DNA of 64,000 bases from Collybiopsis luxurians FD-317 M1. Lineage: Eukaryota > Basidiomycota > Agaricomycetes > Agaricales > Omphalotaceae. This document shows positions 1 through 10,200 of this stretch, in pieces. The translations under genes were made by a program, and so were the position numbers. A model generated the notes under the pieces. It had not been told where the DNA came from. It saw only the letters and a program-made list of their open reading frames with translations, and ran no database searches. The DNA lies in the NCBI GenBank assembly GCA_000827265.1, contig KN834874.1, positions 1 to 64,000 of the forward strand. Direction: 5' to 3'. How positions within the stretch are numbered: the first letter of the stretch is position 1; every line of letters starts with the position of its first letter.

Positions 1-745
1 TTAAATTTCTTTTACAGCCGAAAAAAGACTCGAAGTTCAAGTCTTTTTTCAGGCGTAAAACGATTATAATTACGCCGGGGGAAACACAATGGGCAGTTCC
101 TGGCAGGTCCAGCCAGGAACTGGCAGGAAACCGGGCTGGGTAATTAGCGAGCGCTGGATCCTGAGCGCTCATTCTTAAATCTTCACCCAATCCCACCCTA
201 CAGAAATAAAAAATGATTGGGATGCAAAGTAGGATAATGAGCCCCCAGCCAGGCACCCAGCTTGTGAGTCTTGTCCCAACGCAGCAGTGGTTGTACCTGA
301 ATTGAGTTCTCCAGTACTAACTAGTGCACCAAGGCTTGACTTGGGAAACCCACACACTGCGCACCAAGTCAAAATAAGTGGAGCTGAGCTGAGCATCTTC
401 CTGAAAGGGGGGAGCTATTATGCAAGCCACTGGTTTAATTTTGGAAAATTGGACCATAAAGGGTCAACATTCATTCAAAGCCATAGCTGATAAATGCCGA
501 GCCATAGCTGGTTAAGCTGAGCATTGGATACACCATCCGGTACCAAATGGACACAGAGAAGCCGACAATGAGTGCTTGCCGATTACCTAGCCTGGTTTCC
601 AGCCAGTTCCTGGCTGGACCTGCCAGGAACTGCCCATTGTGTTTCCCCCGGCGTAATTATAATCGTTTTACGCCTGAAAAAAGACTTGATCTTCGAGTCT
701 TTTTTCGGCCGGAAAAGGAATATAATTGCTGGCAAAATTTGAATT
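1..745. mobile_element. Long inverted-repeat (foldback/MITE-like) element, left edge cut by the window
   Basis: Bases from about 18 to 155 are repeated in inverse orientation at about 578-711, with only scattered mismatches, around a roughly 420-base unique centre. Similarity continues beyond base 18 to the window edge (left TGTAAAAGAAATTTAA on the complement against right GGAAAAGGAATATAATT), so the left terminus lies outside the window. Each arm holds its own hairpin (AAAAAAGACT / AGTCTTTTTT at about 21-50 and 678-707). No convincing transposase is present, so this is a non-autonomous element. The superfamily cannot be named without the outer ends and target duplication. Confidence 0.75.
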
Positions 746-769
746 GAATAACAAAGGAAATTCAAATGC

Positions 770-1014
770 CTTTACAAGCGAAAATCGGAAACAATAACCG
801 CCGAAATCAATGTCTTTTATCAATTGAAATTAGAAAAGGATATTGAATGCTTTTTCGAGCGAAATTCACCTTTCATTGTCTTCCTTTTTTCGATCATAAT
901 TCCGGGCGAAAAAAGCTCTAAATTTCGAATATTTTTTCGGTCGAAAATATGCACTTATTTCAAATCTAATTACGGTAATAATTACGGCCGAGAAAAATCG
1001 GATCAATCATAGTG
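770..1014. repeat. AT-rich spacer with related hairpins
   Basis: This stretch has no credible gene. It contains further GAAAAAAG...TTTTTTC hairpin-like sequence (about 908-943) resembling the stem inside the arms of the preceding inverted-repeat element, so it may be an older related fragment. Short open frames here are AT-rich and not protein-like. Confidence 0.35.
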
Positions 1015-1960
1015 AATAGAACAAATACCGTTCAGAAACGAAGTAATCAAAGCGTCGATGCTAATATTTCGACGCGAATTCATCGCTTATTAGACAAAAA
1101 GAAGATCGTGAAGTCCGTGACGATGACCAACAACAATTCTTCTCTTAATAGATGAGTAGTAACATAGATTATAGATTGGAATAACTGCCTTCCGATATTC
1201 ATTAATATTCATTTCTCAGGTCTGCTTATAGAAATCTGAATCGAATCGGTATCGACTCCCACAATCACCTTTAGATGGCGATGCTGGTTTGAGCAACGCT
1301 GACACGCTGAAGATGGATGTTCGTGCTATGTGGAAATCGGGGACATCGAGAAGCTGTAAATAGACTTGACGACGAGTCTATGGTGTAATGTCGGAATCGG
1401 AAGATCCCTCAATCGGACGGAAACAGCCGGCATTCTCAATGCAAGTAATATTCGCTGAACGTGTATTGACATCATAATTGACTTATTTGGAACTGCCTTC
1501 GGTTGAGTTCCAAGTTGAGCTACAATGGGTGTCTTCGCATCATTGGGTTGACGTACAGAAGAAGCAAGAAGGAGGATTAGTTTTATGACTTCTACATATG
1601 AGGGTTGAACGTTGAATATTGAACGCAGGCTGCATCACTAGCGTTTATTTTAACGCCCGTCTTGGACCTGGTACGCTCATCAGAACGATTGGACAAATAC
1701 GTCCAATTTATCCCGTACCTTGGATGCGTGCTTGCCGGGGCCAAACTTCAACGGGGGCTGAAAGGGGCTGAAATTTCTTCCTAAATCAGTAACAGGTGCT
1801 GTAGTCTATGCTATACTTGACTTGGACGTATTACAATCTACTCAACAGCTTTTTCATCTCTCAATCAGTCGTAGGGATATCAGATGCATGCAAGCACCGA
1901 GCCAGGAACAGATGCTATGAAGATACGCTTCATTAGGATGGTGTTCTTCATTTTACTATC
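1015..1960. repeat. Mosaic repeat, copy R0 (3' part only)
   Basis: Sequence from GTCGATGCTAATATTTCGAC (about 1053) onwards is closely matched at about 53,010-53,680 and, more distantly, at 13,540-14,290 and 28,300-29,010. Shared landmarks include TATCGACTCCCACAATC, ATTGACATCATAATTGACTT, CTCAACAGCTTTTT and CGTAGGGATATC. It lacks the sirtuin-containing half present in the other copies. On the minus strand it preserves a short frame (about 1,210-1,300) with GDCGSRYRFDSDFYK, found in frame in all four copies. Confidence 0.8.
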
Positions 1961-2130
1961 TACATATACACGGGAAGCCAGAGAAGCCTACGAAGGCCTG
2001 AGGGAACTTGGATGATAATGCCAAATGGGTCCCCCCCAAAAAATTCCAATTTTAATTCAACAGTTACTGACGGCTTGAGAAATTTATAGGGATGAGAAGA
2101 ACTTAAAATCTCATCCGCGAGCTGGTCGAG

Positions 2131-2622
2131 TTGATGGAGCAGATTCAAAGGGAGATGGATCTGCTGCGGCAAGCATTAATCCAACAGGATATGTACCTCC
2201 TCCGAGCAACGAAAACGCTCCAGCAGTTGTTACTCTACCACCGGCAAATCTGCTACCTGTCTGTCGGTCGCGTATTTTTAGCCAGACAAGCAAAAAAGTC
2301 AATGGCGTCGGCTTTGAAGTCCGCTTCGAAGGAATCTCAGGCTACAAAACGACCGCGGGATGCTAAATCCGACCTCGAATTCGCAGTCGCGTGTGTATAT
2401 ATAAATATGTTGCAAGTACTAGTATCAATTACAAATTTCGATGGAAATTACGAAAGCATTTCTGTGAACGCAGAGGCACTCTTCCACATAGCCATTCAAG
2501 ATCAAGCAGAATCAAGAGAACTCAACCCGAGTAAAATACATACCTCTCCTCCAATCTCGGTAGCCTTGGAGGAGGTTTCGAGGGTGTTGCAAATACTAAT
2601 TCATGTCGCTGTGAAGCTGTAA
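2131..2622 (+). CDS. Hypothetical protein fragment
   Basis: An open frame of 163 codons starts at an ATG within MEQIQREMDLLRQ. No family is recognised. The overlapping frame over 2,190-2,360 (NPTGYVPPPSNEN ... GISGYKTTAGC, then stop) also looks protein-like. DNA similar to 2,110-2,370 recurs at about 5,280-5,470 and 43,660-43,960, with comparable frame ends SKSYEATNGC-stop and KTTERC-stop, so this is part of a small degraded family. Which frame is real is unresolved. It may be a relic rather than an expressed gene. Confidence 0.3.
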   Translation: MMEQIQREMDLLRQALIQQDMYLLRATKTLQQLLLYHRQICYLSVGRVFLARQAKKSMASALKSASKESQATKRPRDAKSDLEFAVACVYINMLQVLVSITNFDGNYESISVNAEALFHIAIQDQAESRELNPSKIHTSPPISVALEEVSRVLQILIHVAVKL

Positions 2623-3617
2623 CATCTCCTCCGGATTCCTGTGCTGCTCTGGAAGAAGATGCCTCTCCTTGGCGGCGTTACTTTTTTCCCTGGCCGCGAT
2701 ATTCCTCCCTCCCGCTGTGACATTCTTTTCTCTGACGGCGATGCCTGCCTCTCTGGTAGCAATACTTGCTTCTCTGGCCGGGATGTTTGCCTCGCTGGCC
2801 ACGACGCTCGCCTCACGAGCATGAAGGGCCTGTTCCTTGATTATGACTCTCTTGTCTCTGTGCTCTAGATCTTGGTTGACTTGTGTTTGAAAATACCCTT
2901 CTGTTCCTCCTTGCGTATTGGCTTCGATGATCTGTTTCAGTGCAAAGATCCCTGCTTCGATCGCCTCAATGCTATATGCTGAGGGGCCTCCTAGAGGGTC
3001 GAGCTTGTGCTTCGTCCCCTGCTTCTCCAAACCCAGAGCTTCTAAGAGCCGATCCTACCAAAACTCATTTGTTTTACGAAATTATTCTTGCTTATGCAAA
3101 ATACTCACCATAAAATCCTCCTTTCCGCTGAAAAATCCCTGCACCTTCCCTTTATGCGCGGTCGCCATGATGTCCCCTTTTTGGAGAACAGATTCCCAAG
3201 CAGGTAGAGAGAAATCGTGCGCCTCAGAGAATGATGAGTAACGAACGCAGAGATCGAAATCCGCATACGCCGTTTGACGACGAGGAAAAGCACGTCCCCT
3301 CTCCCAGGCGGTTATTTCCTTGCGACGAAAATCGCCAAGGTCGAAGCACATATCAAATACAGTAAACCTCAAATCGGCTCCAGATCGCATCGCAAGTCGA
3401 AGGGGAGACTGGATACATGGTCGAGTATAATGTGGTTCAGGACTGAGAGGGGACAGTCCAGCAATTTTCTTCCCATTCCTATCGCTGGCAGAGCGAGCGA
3501 ACTGAGACTTTGTGCTTAAGTAAGGCGGCGAATGAGGAGGAAATGGCTCAGGAAAGCTTCCTGTAGGACAGTATTCGTATGCCGGAGACGAGTATTCCGA
3601 TAGCCTGAGAAACCCTG
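2596..3617 (-). pseudogene. Heptad-repeat coiled-coil protein with disordered head (NLR-derived)
   Basis: Two exons are visible on the minus strand. The upstream exon (about 3,617-3,109) is a Pro/Ser-rich head (PEPFPPHSPPYLS), then SASDRNGKK...SPLSPEPHY, ending HKGKVQGFFSGKEDFM. A GTGAGT...TAG intron of 54 nt (3,108-3,055) separates it from the tail exon 3,054-2,596, which starts DRLLEALGLEKQG and carries about ten 7-residue units (xAREASV, VAREANI). The promoter side (3,808-3,865), the SDRNGKK/SPLSPEPH segment and the tail match the NACHT gene at 5.7-7.8 kb, but no Walker A or B motif remains. It therefore looks like a NACHT-loss derivative. The first exon is not certain and the frame near 3,650 has stops. 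It could be a short expressed protein or a pseudogene. Confidence 0.55.
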
Positions 3618-4460
3618 TGTTGAATTTTGTTCATCACAGCTGAAAATGAGAATTTGGGATTCAGATGAACTCACCCTTTTCATCCTCCCCAGCCAGATCA
3701 CTGCGGCAAGGAGCTCTGTAGTATAAAGGATCCCAGAAACATCGATCGTCCATTGTAGCCTAACGAAGCGTATAACACCGACAAAGATGTAGATGTTAAC
3801 TGATGGGAAGGCCCTGGGCTAATAAAGGTTGCGCGCATACAACTAGGTGTTGTCAATTCCGGCAACAGTGCGGCAGAAACGCCGATCTGATCGGAACAAT
3901 CACGTGACTTCATGTTTCTTCTGCTCGCTTTTCCTTTCTAAAGATTCCAGCTGTAAATGATTGTGGTCGAGGGTTAAAAGCACTGGAAGTAGATATTCGA
4001 AAGCACTCGCTGGATGTATGTACGATAGGTTGAGTGCCTCTCGTTTGCCTCATCACCTTTCAACCACCCTTCAATCACCCTCCAATCATCCTCGCTGTCA
4101 TCATTGCTGTCATCATTGCTCTTTCAATCATATTAATGCTGTTGAATAATATTATTGGCTAACAGCATATGTTACTGTATGTAGCTATGGTGAGTTTGCC
4201 AATATCTCGCACGCACATATTGCCGGATATCGCGATGAAGCCTTCGCTGAACATATGACTTATAATAACACCCTACATATCTGCGGCCTCTGCCCTCACA
4301 ATAGTATCTCAAGATCCTAAAATGGAAGGGTGTTCAACTTTGCCATCTAGATCTTTGGGTGCTTGCATCATTTGCACATTATCTCGCACTTTGTTAATCA
4401 CAATTTCTAAAAGTTCCACCAATTTGGCACCATTTTACTTATGGTCACAGTATGTGCTCG
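3618..4460. other. Promoter side of the preceding minus-strand gene, then spacer
   Basis: Bases 3,808-3,865 (CCCTGGGCTAATAAAGGTT ... GGTGTTGTCAATT) match 7,815-7,875 upstream of the NACHT gene, so the two paralogues share a 5' flank. From 4,030 to 4,140 there is CATT/CAATC-rich low-complexity sequence. I see no other gene. Confidence 0.5.
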
Positions 4461-4464
4461 AGAC

Positions 4465-5043
4465 GAAGCACGTTCCAAGGATGCTGAAGATACTCCAAGC
4501 AGGCCAAGGAAGGAAGGCAAACGATAAAATCAAGGACTACTCTCATAGGGGGCAAATTGATGTGGATGATGGGGTAAGTATTATAATATCATCATGTTCT
4601 TCCAATAACTGTCTCTTGGCATACTATGCTTTGTCCAACAGAGTACAAGTATCTATCAACAGGATGGCTTTCCTCAACTACAAGAATGGGATCCTGCACA
4701 CAGCGGAACACATGTTATGCTGATCAAGATTACCTCGACCCAGCTCTAGTTTGCAAGCCTGAGCTTGGCTATTGGGAAGCTTATTTGGAGTGGAGAGAGG
4801 TCTATGTCGCAAAACTCGAGGCTGATGTCGCAGAGCGAGAGACGAGAGGCTCACGTTGCCCAGCACAAGTTCCATGTCAATTCCCAAGAGGCTGTTGTCA
4901 ACTCTGCAGAAGTGGATGTTGAATCCCGAGAAGCAGATCTCGAGTTTCGAAAGGCTGATATTGCATTCAGAAAAGTTCATGTCACATCCCGAGAAGAGAA
5001 CCTCGCTTCTCGAGAAGCTAGTATTGCATCGCAAAAAGTGAAA
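4465..5043 (+). pseudogene. Fragment of the long heptad-repeat family
   Basis: The first exon (about 4,475-4,572; LKILQAGQGRKANDK ... GQIDVDDG) matches an internal exon of the 16.7-20.2 kb gene (LKVLSAGQENEAIDG ... DQIDVDAV) and ends at GTAAGT. The next exon (from about 4,642) reads LGYWEAYLEWREVYV...ADVAERE. It is then shifted by one base near 4,848 into the frame REAHVAQHKF ... SREENLASREASIA, a run of 7-residue units. It ends in a CACACA-rich stretch at about 5,055. The exon order matches the large paralogue, but the promoter, first exon and 3' part are missing. This supports a truncated, frameshifted copy. Confidence 0.6.
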
Positions 5044-5149
5044 GTTGCTTTATCTCCACATGCACACACACATCTGCACAGTTGCACATACTCCGAGACA
5101 TACCTACATACTTGTATACATTGCATTGTATCAATACAGAAATCCAGTG

Positions 5150-5345
5150 TACTTTTTTCTCTTAAGTTCTTTTGCAGTAGACTCCAGTGCCGAGCTCAGT
5201 GCTCCTCATTCTTTGCACTAGCCCTACCCCCCTTGCCTTCAGTCATTAGTATCCATAGCTGAGAAAGAAGCTTCTCTGATCTCATTTCAACCTGGAGGGC
5301 TCTGGAGGTGGAGCAATGACTGCTGGAGGTTACTGCTCGGGAAAG
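5150..5345 (-). pseudogene. Hst2-like sirtuin 3' relic
   Basis: Plus-strand bases 5,170-5,345 align with 8,165-8,330, the 3' end of the sirtuin copy in R1. Shared landmarks are CTCCAGTGCCGAGC/GCTCCTGCGTCGAG, GAGGCTTCT, GGAGCAATGACTGCTGGAG/GGAGCGACTGTTGGAG and TACTGCTCGGG/ACCGCTGCTCGG. Only the low-complexity C-terminal tail of the protein would be covered, and it is not open. It shows that sirtuin debris also lies outside the R blocks. Confidence 0.4.
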
Positions 5346-5714
5346 GAACTGCTCTTACAGCCCCTTGCTCTATCACCGGCACAAAGGAATCTCAAAAGCT
5401 ATGAAGCAACCAATGGATGCTAAATCCATCCTTGACTTTGCTGTTGTGTATGCATATAAACTTAATTCCAAGCATTAGAACTGGATACAGAAAGTACACA
5501 ATACCCTCTGCCTCCCCATAAGTTAGTAAAATGACGCTTACTGCAGCCTTGAAAGATATTTCGAGTGTCACCTTACGACGAACCGAAAATACCACCTAGG
5601 AAAAGAAGCGAAAAAGATAAGAGAAAAGTTTTTTTTTAATAAATTTTTCGAATGAAAAATTTAACTTTTGCCACTCGAGAAATTGTGTTTCTCAAGTGGC
5701 AAAACTATACTTTT

Positions 5715-7768
5715 TCATTCGAAAATTTTATTGAAAAAAAGCTTTTCCTTTACCTTTTCCGCTTCTTTTCCCCGATGGTATTTTTGGCCAGGCGTGAGGT
5801 CGCCGTGAAGCAACACATCTCCGGTTTCGCATACTGCTCCGGGATCACCACTCTGCACCCTGTACAGGAGACTCCTCTCTTTAGCCGCGCAACTTTTCTC
5901 CCTGGACGCGACATTCCTCGCTCGCACCGATATATTCCTTTCTCTCGCTGCGATGTCTGCCTCTCTGGTTGCAAAACTCGCCTCTCTGGCCGCGATGTTG
6001 GCCTCTCTGGCGACGACACTTGCCTCCCTAGCATTAAGAGCCTGCTCCTTAATCGTGACTCTCTCCTCTCTTGCTTCCACATTAGAGCTCGCTTGTCTTT
6101 GACGAACTCCCTCGAGTCCTCCTTGAGTATTGATCTCCAGAATCTGTATCGGAGCGGACTTCCCTGCTCCAATTACCTTCTCGTTGCATGCTAAGGGGGT
6201 TCGAACAGGAAGCTTGAACTCCACCCCCCGCTTCTTGATGCTCAGAGCTTCACAGAGCCTATCCTGTTCCAGATCTCATGAGATTTACCTCCTGCCCACG
6301 CTAAATACTCACCATAAAATGACTTTTTTTGTTGGATAAGCCCTGGACCTTCCCTTTACCCGCGCGCTCTCTGATATTCAGGGTAGTTCGAAGGTATCGT
6401 GGAGCAGCCATAAGATCACCGCGCGACTTGGGCCGCAAAATATCGGCAATACTTGCATGACAAAAGCGGAGACCAGAGTCAACAGGCGATGGATTATTCA
6501 AAAGAGAGTGAATTTCGGAGAGAGCGTCTTGGAGAATATGAGCAAAGGAGCTCGTCTTGGTTAGAACCGTGGACATTGTCTGGTAATCAAGTTCTCCAGA
6601 ACGAGACTTCGGGTGATCTTCGGGGCCCGTAATATTAAGAACCGACTCGACACGATCCGCAGGTACCGCGTAATCGTCATCGATAAACTTCACCACCATT
6701 GAGGCAAATACAAAATGCCCAGAGGCCATTCGAACAAGTTGTTCGATCTGGTTTGCGGTAGGCCAAGGACGAGGAACATGTTCCATCGCATGCAAGTGGC
6801 GTGAAGAATGTCTGAGAATTTATCCTGCAGAAACACTCGAATATCGTGCGACGCTTGTTCTGCATCTTCGAGACACATTTGAACACAGAGCCTTTCGGAA
6901 TGCAACTTGTTGAAGGCTTCTGCGATCCCAGGGTCCGGTCGACTCGTTATGAGAACTCGAAATGGAAGCGAGCGCTCTCGCATGGCACGTCCGAGAAGAG
7001 ACAGGATGCGCTGTTGGTCGGAAGTACCGAGGCACTCATCAAGTGCATCTATGATGAGGATGGGAGCGTCTGCTGGAAACGAAGAGTGAGTACCGTCGAA
7101 AGTATCGCCTGTTGCACAATGTGGTTTGGGGCTGAGAGGGAACGGTCGAGTGTATTTCTTCCCATTCCTAGCATCTGATAACCCTCGATTTGACTGGACC
7201 TGCAACCAAGGAAGAACAAGCAATTGTTCGAACTGAGTTTCGATTGACGAGGTGAGTAAAGAAGGATTTTCCAAGACTACAGAATTGATGATTGAGCGCA
7301 ATTCCGGTTCCTCATTGGCCATTGTGAAGCAATAGTGGTGAAAAGTCGTTTAGGATTATTTCGGGAAGGATCAAAACGCGAAAAGAAAAAACTCCCCGCA
7401 AGCAGTCCATCTTTTGCAAAGGTGTTCGATACAGAGCGTGCGATGGTAAACTTTCCTGTTCCTGCCATACCAGATATCCAATAACTGCCGCGGCTATTCC
7501 CATTATAGGCCCATTCTTCTATGCTCTTCAAGATTTCTTCTCTCGTACCTGGATGACACTGACGGGGAGCTTTGGCATCGACTAGAGCTGAAGTGGACGA
7601 GGATTCGTGTAGACTGAGCAAGGCTGTGTTCATCGCAGCTGAATGTGAGATTAAGGTGAAGACAGAAAATGAGTCAACGAGCTCACCCGTAAATTGACCC
7701 CTGTAGATGCAGAAATTACTGGCTCCGGGGAACAACGAAGCTGAGTTAGCTGGAGCGAAGTTGTTCAT
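5715..7768 (-). pseudogene. NACHT NLR fused to a heptad-repeat tail, frameshifted
   Basis: Exon 1 (from 7,768) carries SLFPGASNFCIYRGQFT, typical of fungal NLR N-termini. After a GTGAGC...CAG intron the frame has CHPGTREEILKSIEEW and Walker A GMAGTGKFTIA, where the canonical Ser is Phe. Walker B is ILIIDALDEC at about 7,050, followed by ITSRPD. A winged-helix-like part follows (VPRPWPTANQIEQLV...GHFVFASMVV; HASIADIL). A 49-nt intron (6,312-6,264) precedes the tail exon, DRLCEALSIKKRG and about ten heptads (AREASVV, AREANIA). Single-base frame breaks lie near 7,318 and 6,800, so the present copy cannot make a full protein. STAND ATPases of this type act as cytoplasmic self/non-self switches. 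The heptad tail replaces the usual repeat sensor. Confidence 0.75.
7685..7735 (-). other. Exon-1 N-terminal NLR motif (FPGASNF)
   Basis: Residues 12-28 of the NACHT gene read LFPGASNFCIYRGQFTG. The same motif type opens the NACHT-ankyrin gene at 30.4 kb (MFPNASHFTINNSTF). It closes three heptad-repeat proteins at 24.3, 48.8 and 54.4 kb (FFPGAGQFSF, LFDRPRHFSF, FLPGASHFSV). Similar N-terminal segments are common in fungal NLRs. Its use here as a link between genes is inference. Confidence 0.55.
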
Positions 7769-8149
7769 CGCACCGGGAAGATAAGTTGTGCTTTCAAAGG
7801 ATGGGGAGTTTGTGGGAAAGCCCTGGGCTAATAAAGGTTCGTACGTACATGCGACAAGGTGTTGTCAATTGCGGTAAGCAGAATGACCAAGATTCTACCT
7901 TTCATTGAAATTCACTTTCGCACTTTCGTAAAGGATAGTACCGAGTCTGGTACGGTGAGGTCTTGGGAGGTTCAAAAGATGAGAACGACAAGCTCGACTC
8001 TGCTCTGCGCTGGGTAACAGCTAAAAGGATCACGCACTACACTCTAATGGCGATACCCCATACTTACATTATATCTATGTTATCACGACACGCATCTACA
8101 CAAAACACACACTGTATCAATAGAAATGTCGGTATCACCCAATGACCCT
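7769..8149. promoter_or_regulatory. 5' flank of the NACHT gene and spacer
   Basis: The block GGGCTAATAAAGGTT ... AAGGTGTTGTCAATT at 7,826-7,872 is shared with 3,816-3,860, upstream of the paralogous minus-strand gene. The rest up to 8,149 shows no gene. Confidence 0.4.
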
Positions 8150-9250
8150 TTAAAATTCCTTTGAAATAGGCTCCTGCGTCGAGTTGAATGCAGCTAGTCT
8201 TTCTGCACTAACTCCCTCCTTTTCGCCTTGAGTAGCTGGCTGAGAGTCCGCAGCAAAAGAGGCTTCTGATTTCGACTCGGAAGGCTTCGAAGGCGGAGCG
8301 ACTGTTGGAGTATTACCGCTGCTCGGAGGCTCTTCCGGTTCAACACTCGCCCGTCGCAAATCCGTTTCTTTCTGAATCTTCTCCGCCAACCTGGAGACTT
8401 CATCCTCGAGCATCTTCTCTTCGCCACCGCTGGTACCCTTACCAGCAGCCGATTGTTCTTGAGCCGGAGTTGTAGCTTCTTCCGCTTCCTCCTCTTCATC
8501 TTGCGATTCCGAAGCCGAAGCTGCCGCCGCCGCACCAGCACCGGTACTCCTCGCTGTCTCCTCCCAGAGTTGCATAAGCTCCTCCTTCCATCCAAGCTCC
8601 TCGCAAAGCTCCTCAATCACCTCGTTGCATTTTCCGAGTATGACGACATCATCGTCTCAAGAACCAAAGTTGCCCACGAGGTCGATGTTGATGAGCGGAC
8701 ATTCGTCCGAGCATAGAAGTGTGAGTGAGGTGAAGGGGTGTACGGTGAAAGAAGTGCCGATGACGATAGGCAGGTCTTTTTCTCTCTGAATTATTGTTGG
8801 GGATTGGCTGAATTCCGGTGGGAGCTGTGTGGGAGAAGCGTATTAATAGAAGGAAATAATACACAGAAAAAGACATGTAGGTAGGGTGGCTTACAGCTTC
8901 GCTGAAAAAGACAATATCCGGTTTCACGAGTCCTCTACATCCCTTCCTCTCACATCTCGGAATAACTTTGTCTTCAGAAAACTTGAGCACCATTTCTTTC
9001 GTCTTTGCGTCGTCGAAAGGGGTACGGTGCTTGATACATCGCTGTGTGGCGAAACCTACGGCTTCAATGGTCTTGTCTGCGAGGAACCCCGCTCATCTTT
9101 CTAGGGTATCGATATTTTGCGTGAAGCACATGCAGAAGAGGGAGTGTTCGGGGAGGAGACAGATGAAGGCGTGAGTTAGGGTTGGACGGAATTTGCCTGG
9201 GTGGAGTCCGTGTGCGGGGGTGTAGACTAGACGGAGGGCAAGTTCAGAAA
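8150..9250 (-). pseudogene. Hst2-class sirtuin relic, R1 first copy
   Basis: Read 3' to 5' on the plus strand, this is a class I sirtuin (NAD-dependent protein deacetylase, Hst2/SIRT2 type). The pieces include the zinc-site half GCRGLVKPDIVFFSEAV (about 8,895-8,945), NIDLVGNFGS, ILGKCNEVIEELCEELGW and an acidic Ala/Glu-rich C-tail ending at 8,150. Decay is visible: a TGA follows NFGS (about 8,657), where the R3 copy has CGA (Arg). The TQNIDTLE region around 9,100 is damaged. The first catalytic motif GAGIS...IPDFR is not found. The copy is non-functional. Confidence 0.75.
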
Positions 9251-9289
9251 AAAAGACGACTGTTTTTTCAGGTGGACTTACAGGGTACT

Positions 9290-10200
9290 AGGTTATTGGA
9301 AAAGGTCGAGTCTCGAGTAGAGGAGGGACTTCCAAGTTGGACTCGGAGCTCCAAAGACGGAGCAACGTCTGCTGGAGTGTTATCACATCTCGGAGAGTAT
9401 ACGCACTCGCAGCACTCACCCGTCACAGATACAGTTCTTCGGAAACCTTCTGTCCTTGGATTTCTTGTTACCAACGGCCTTTAAGCTTTTGAGCTGACAT
9501 TGGGACTTTTGGCTTCTGACTCTGAGTTCACACCGTAGCTCCATCACCTGTAGTCTTCCCCGTCTCTTCGTCCCGTCGTACACTTTGAGCAAAATGACAT
9601 CGTCATGTCGGAGAATGATAAGATTAATGATGAGGAAGTGAGGACAGACGTCCTGGTAGATGAGTACCGGTGAGGCGGAGGCGTGCACGATGAGAGATGT
9701 TCTGATGACGATGCGCAGTTCGATCTCGCTCCGGGTGCATCATTGACGGAGTTTCTGGGGGTAAGAGTAAGCAAGAATCGGTCATAGAGAACATAGTGAC
9801 TCACCGCGTCACCAAGAAAGACAATATTCAGTTGAATCAAATTGCTACATATTTCCCCCCCATAAGAACCACGGGGCAATGCCCTTCACCTTTGCATTGT
9901 TAAAAGTCGAAAGGCGTTTGACGCATCACTGGGTAGCGAAACTCCCGTGAGCTTCGATGAGGGAGTCTCGCCTGTCGCTCGAGGGTATCGATATTGGGAA
10001 GAACATTCGGAGGAGGGAGTGCCTAAGAGAAGAATGAAGGCGTGTGCCAAGTTGTTGGGGGGCGGAATTTCCCGGGCTAGTATGCGAGGAGACAGACCAG
10101 TTTTGCCGGCGGAGTTCGAGAAGGAACACACACGGTACTGCGTTGATTTGGTAAAAGAATCTGACTTCGGAGACAGTCTCCGGATACGGGAGGTTCGATC
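9290..10200 (-). pseudogene. Second, more degraded sirtuin copy in tandem
   Basis: Immediately upstream of the first copy, the same gene recurs with heavier damage. The tail segment at 9,325-9,385 (GACTCGGAGCTCCAAAGACGGAGCAACG) corresponds to 8,265-8,305. The zinc/NAD-binding middle appears at 9,890-10,100 with GTTTGACGCATCACTGGGTAGCGAAACTC. An N-terminal part reads NLARSNLPYPETVSEV at about 10,150-10,210. Many frame breaks are present. The two copies form a tandem duplication of about 1 kb. Confidence 0.6.
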
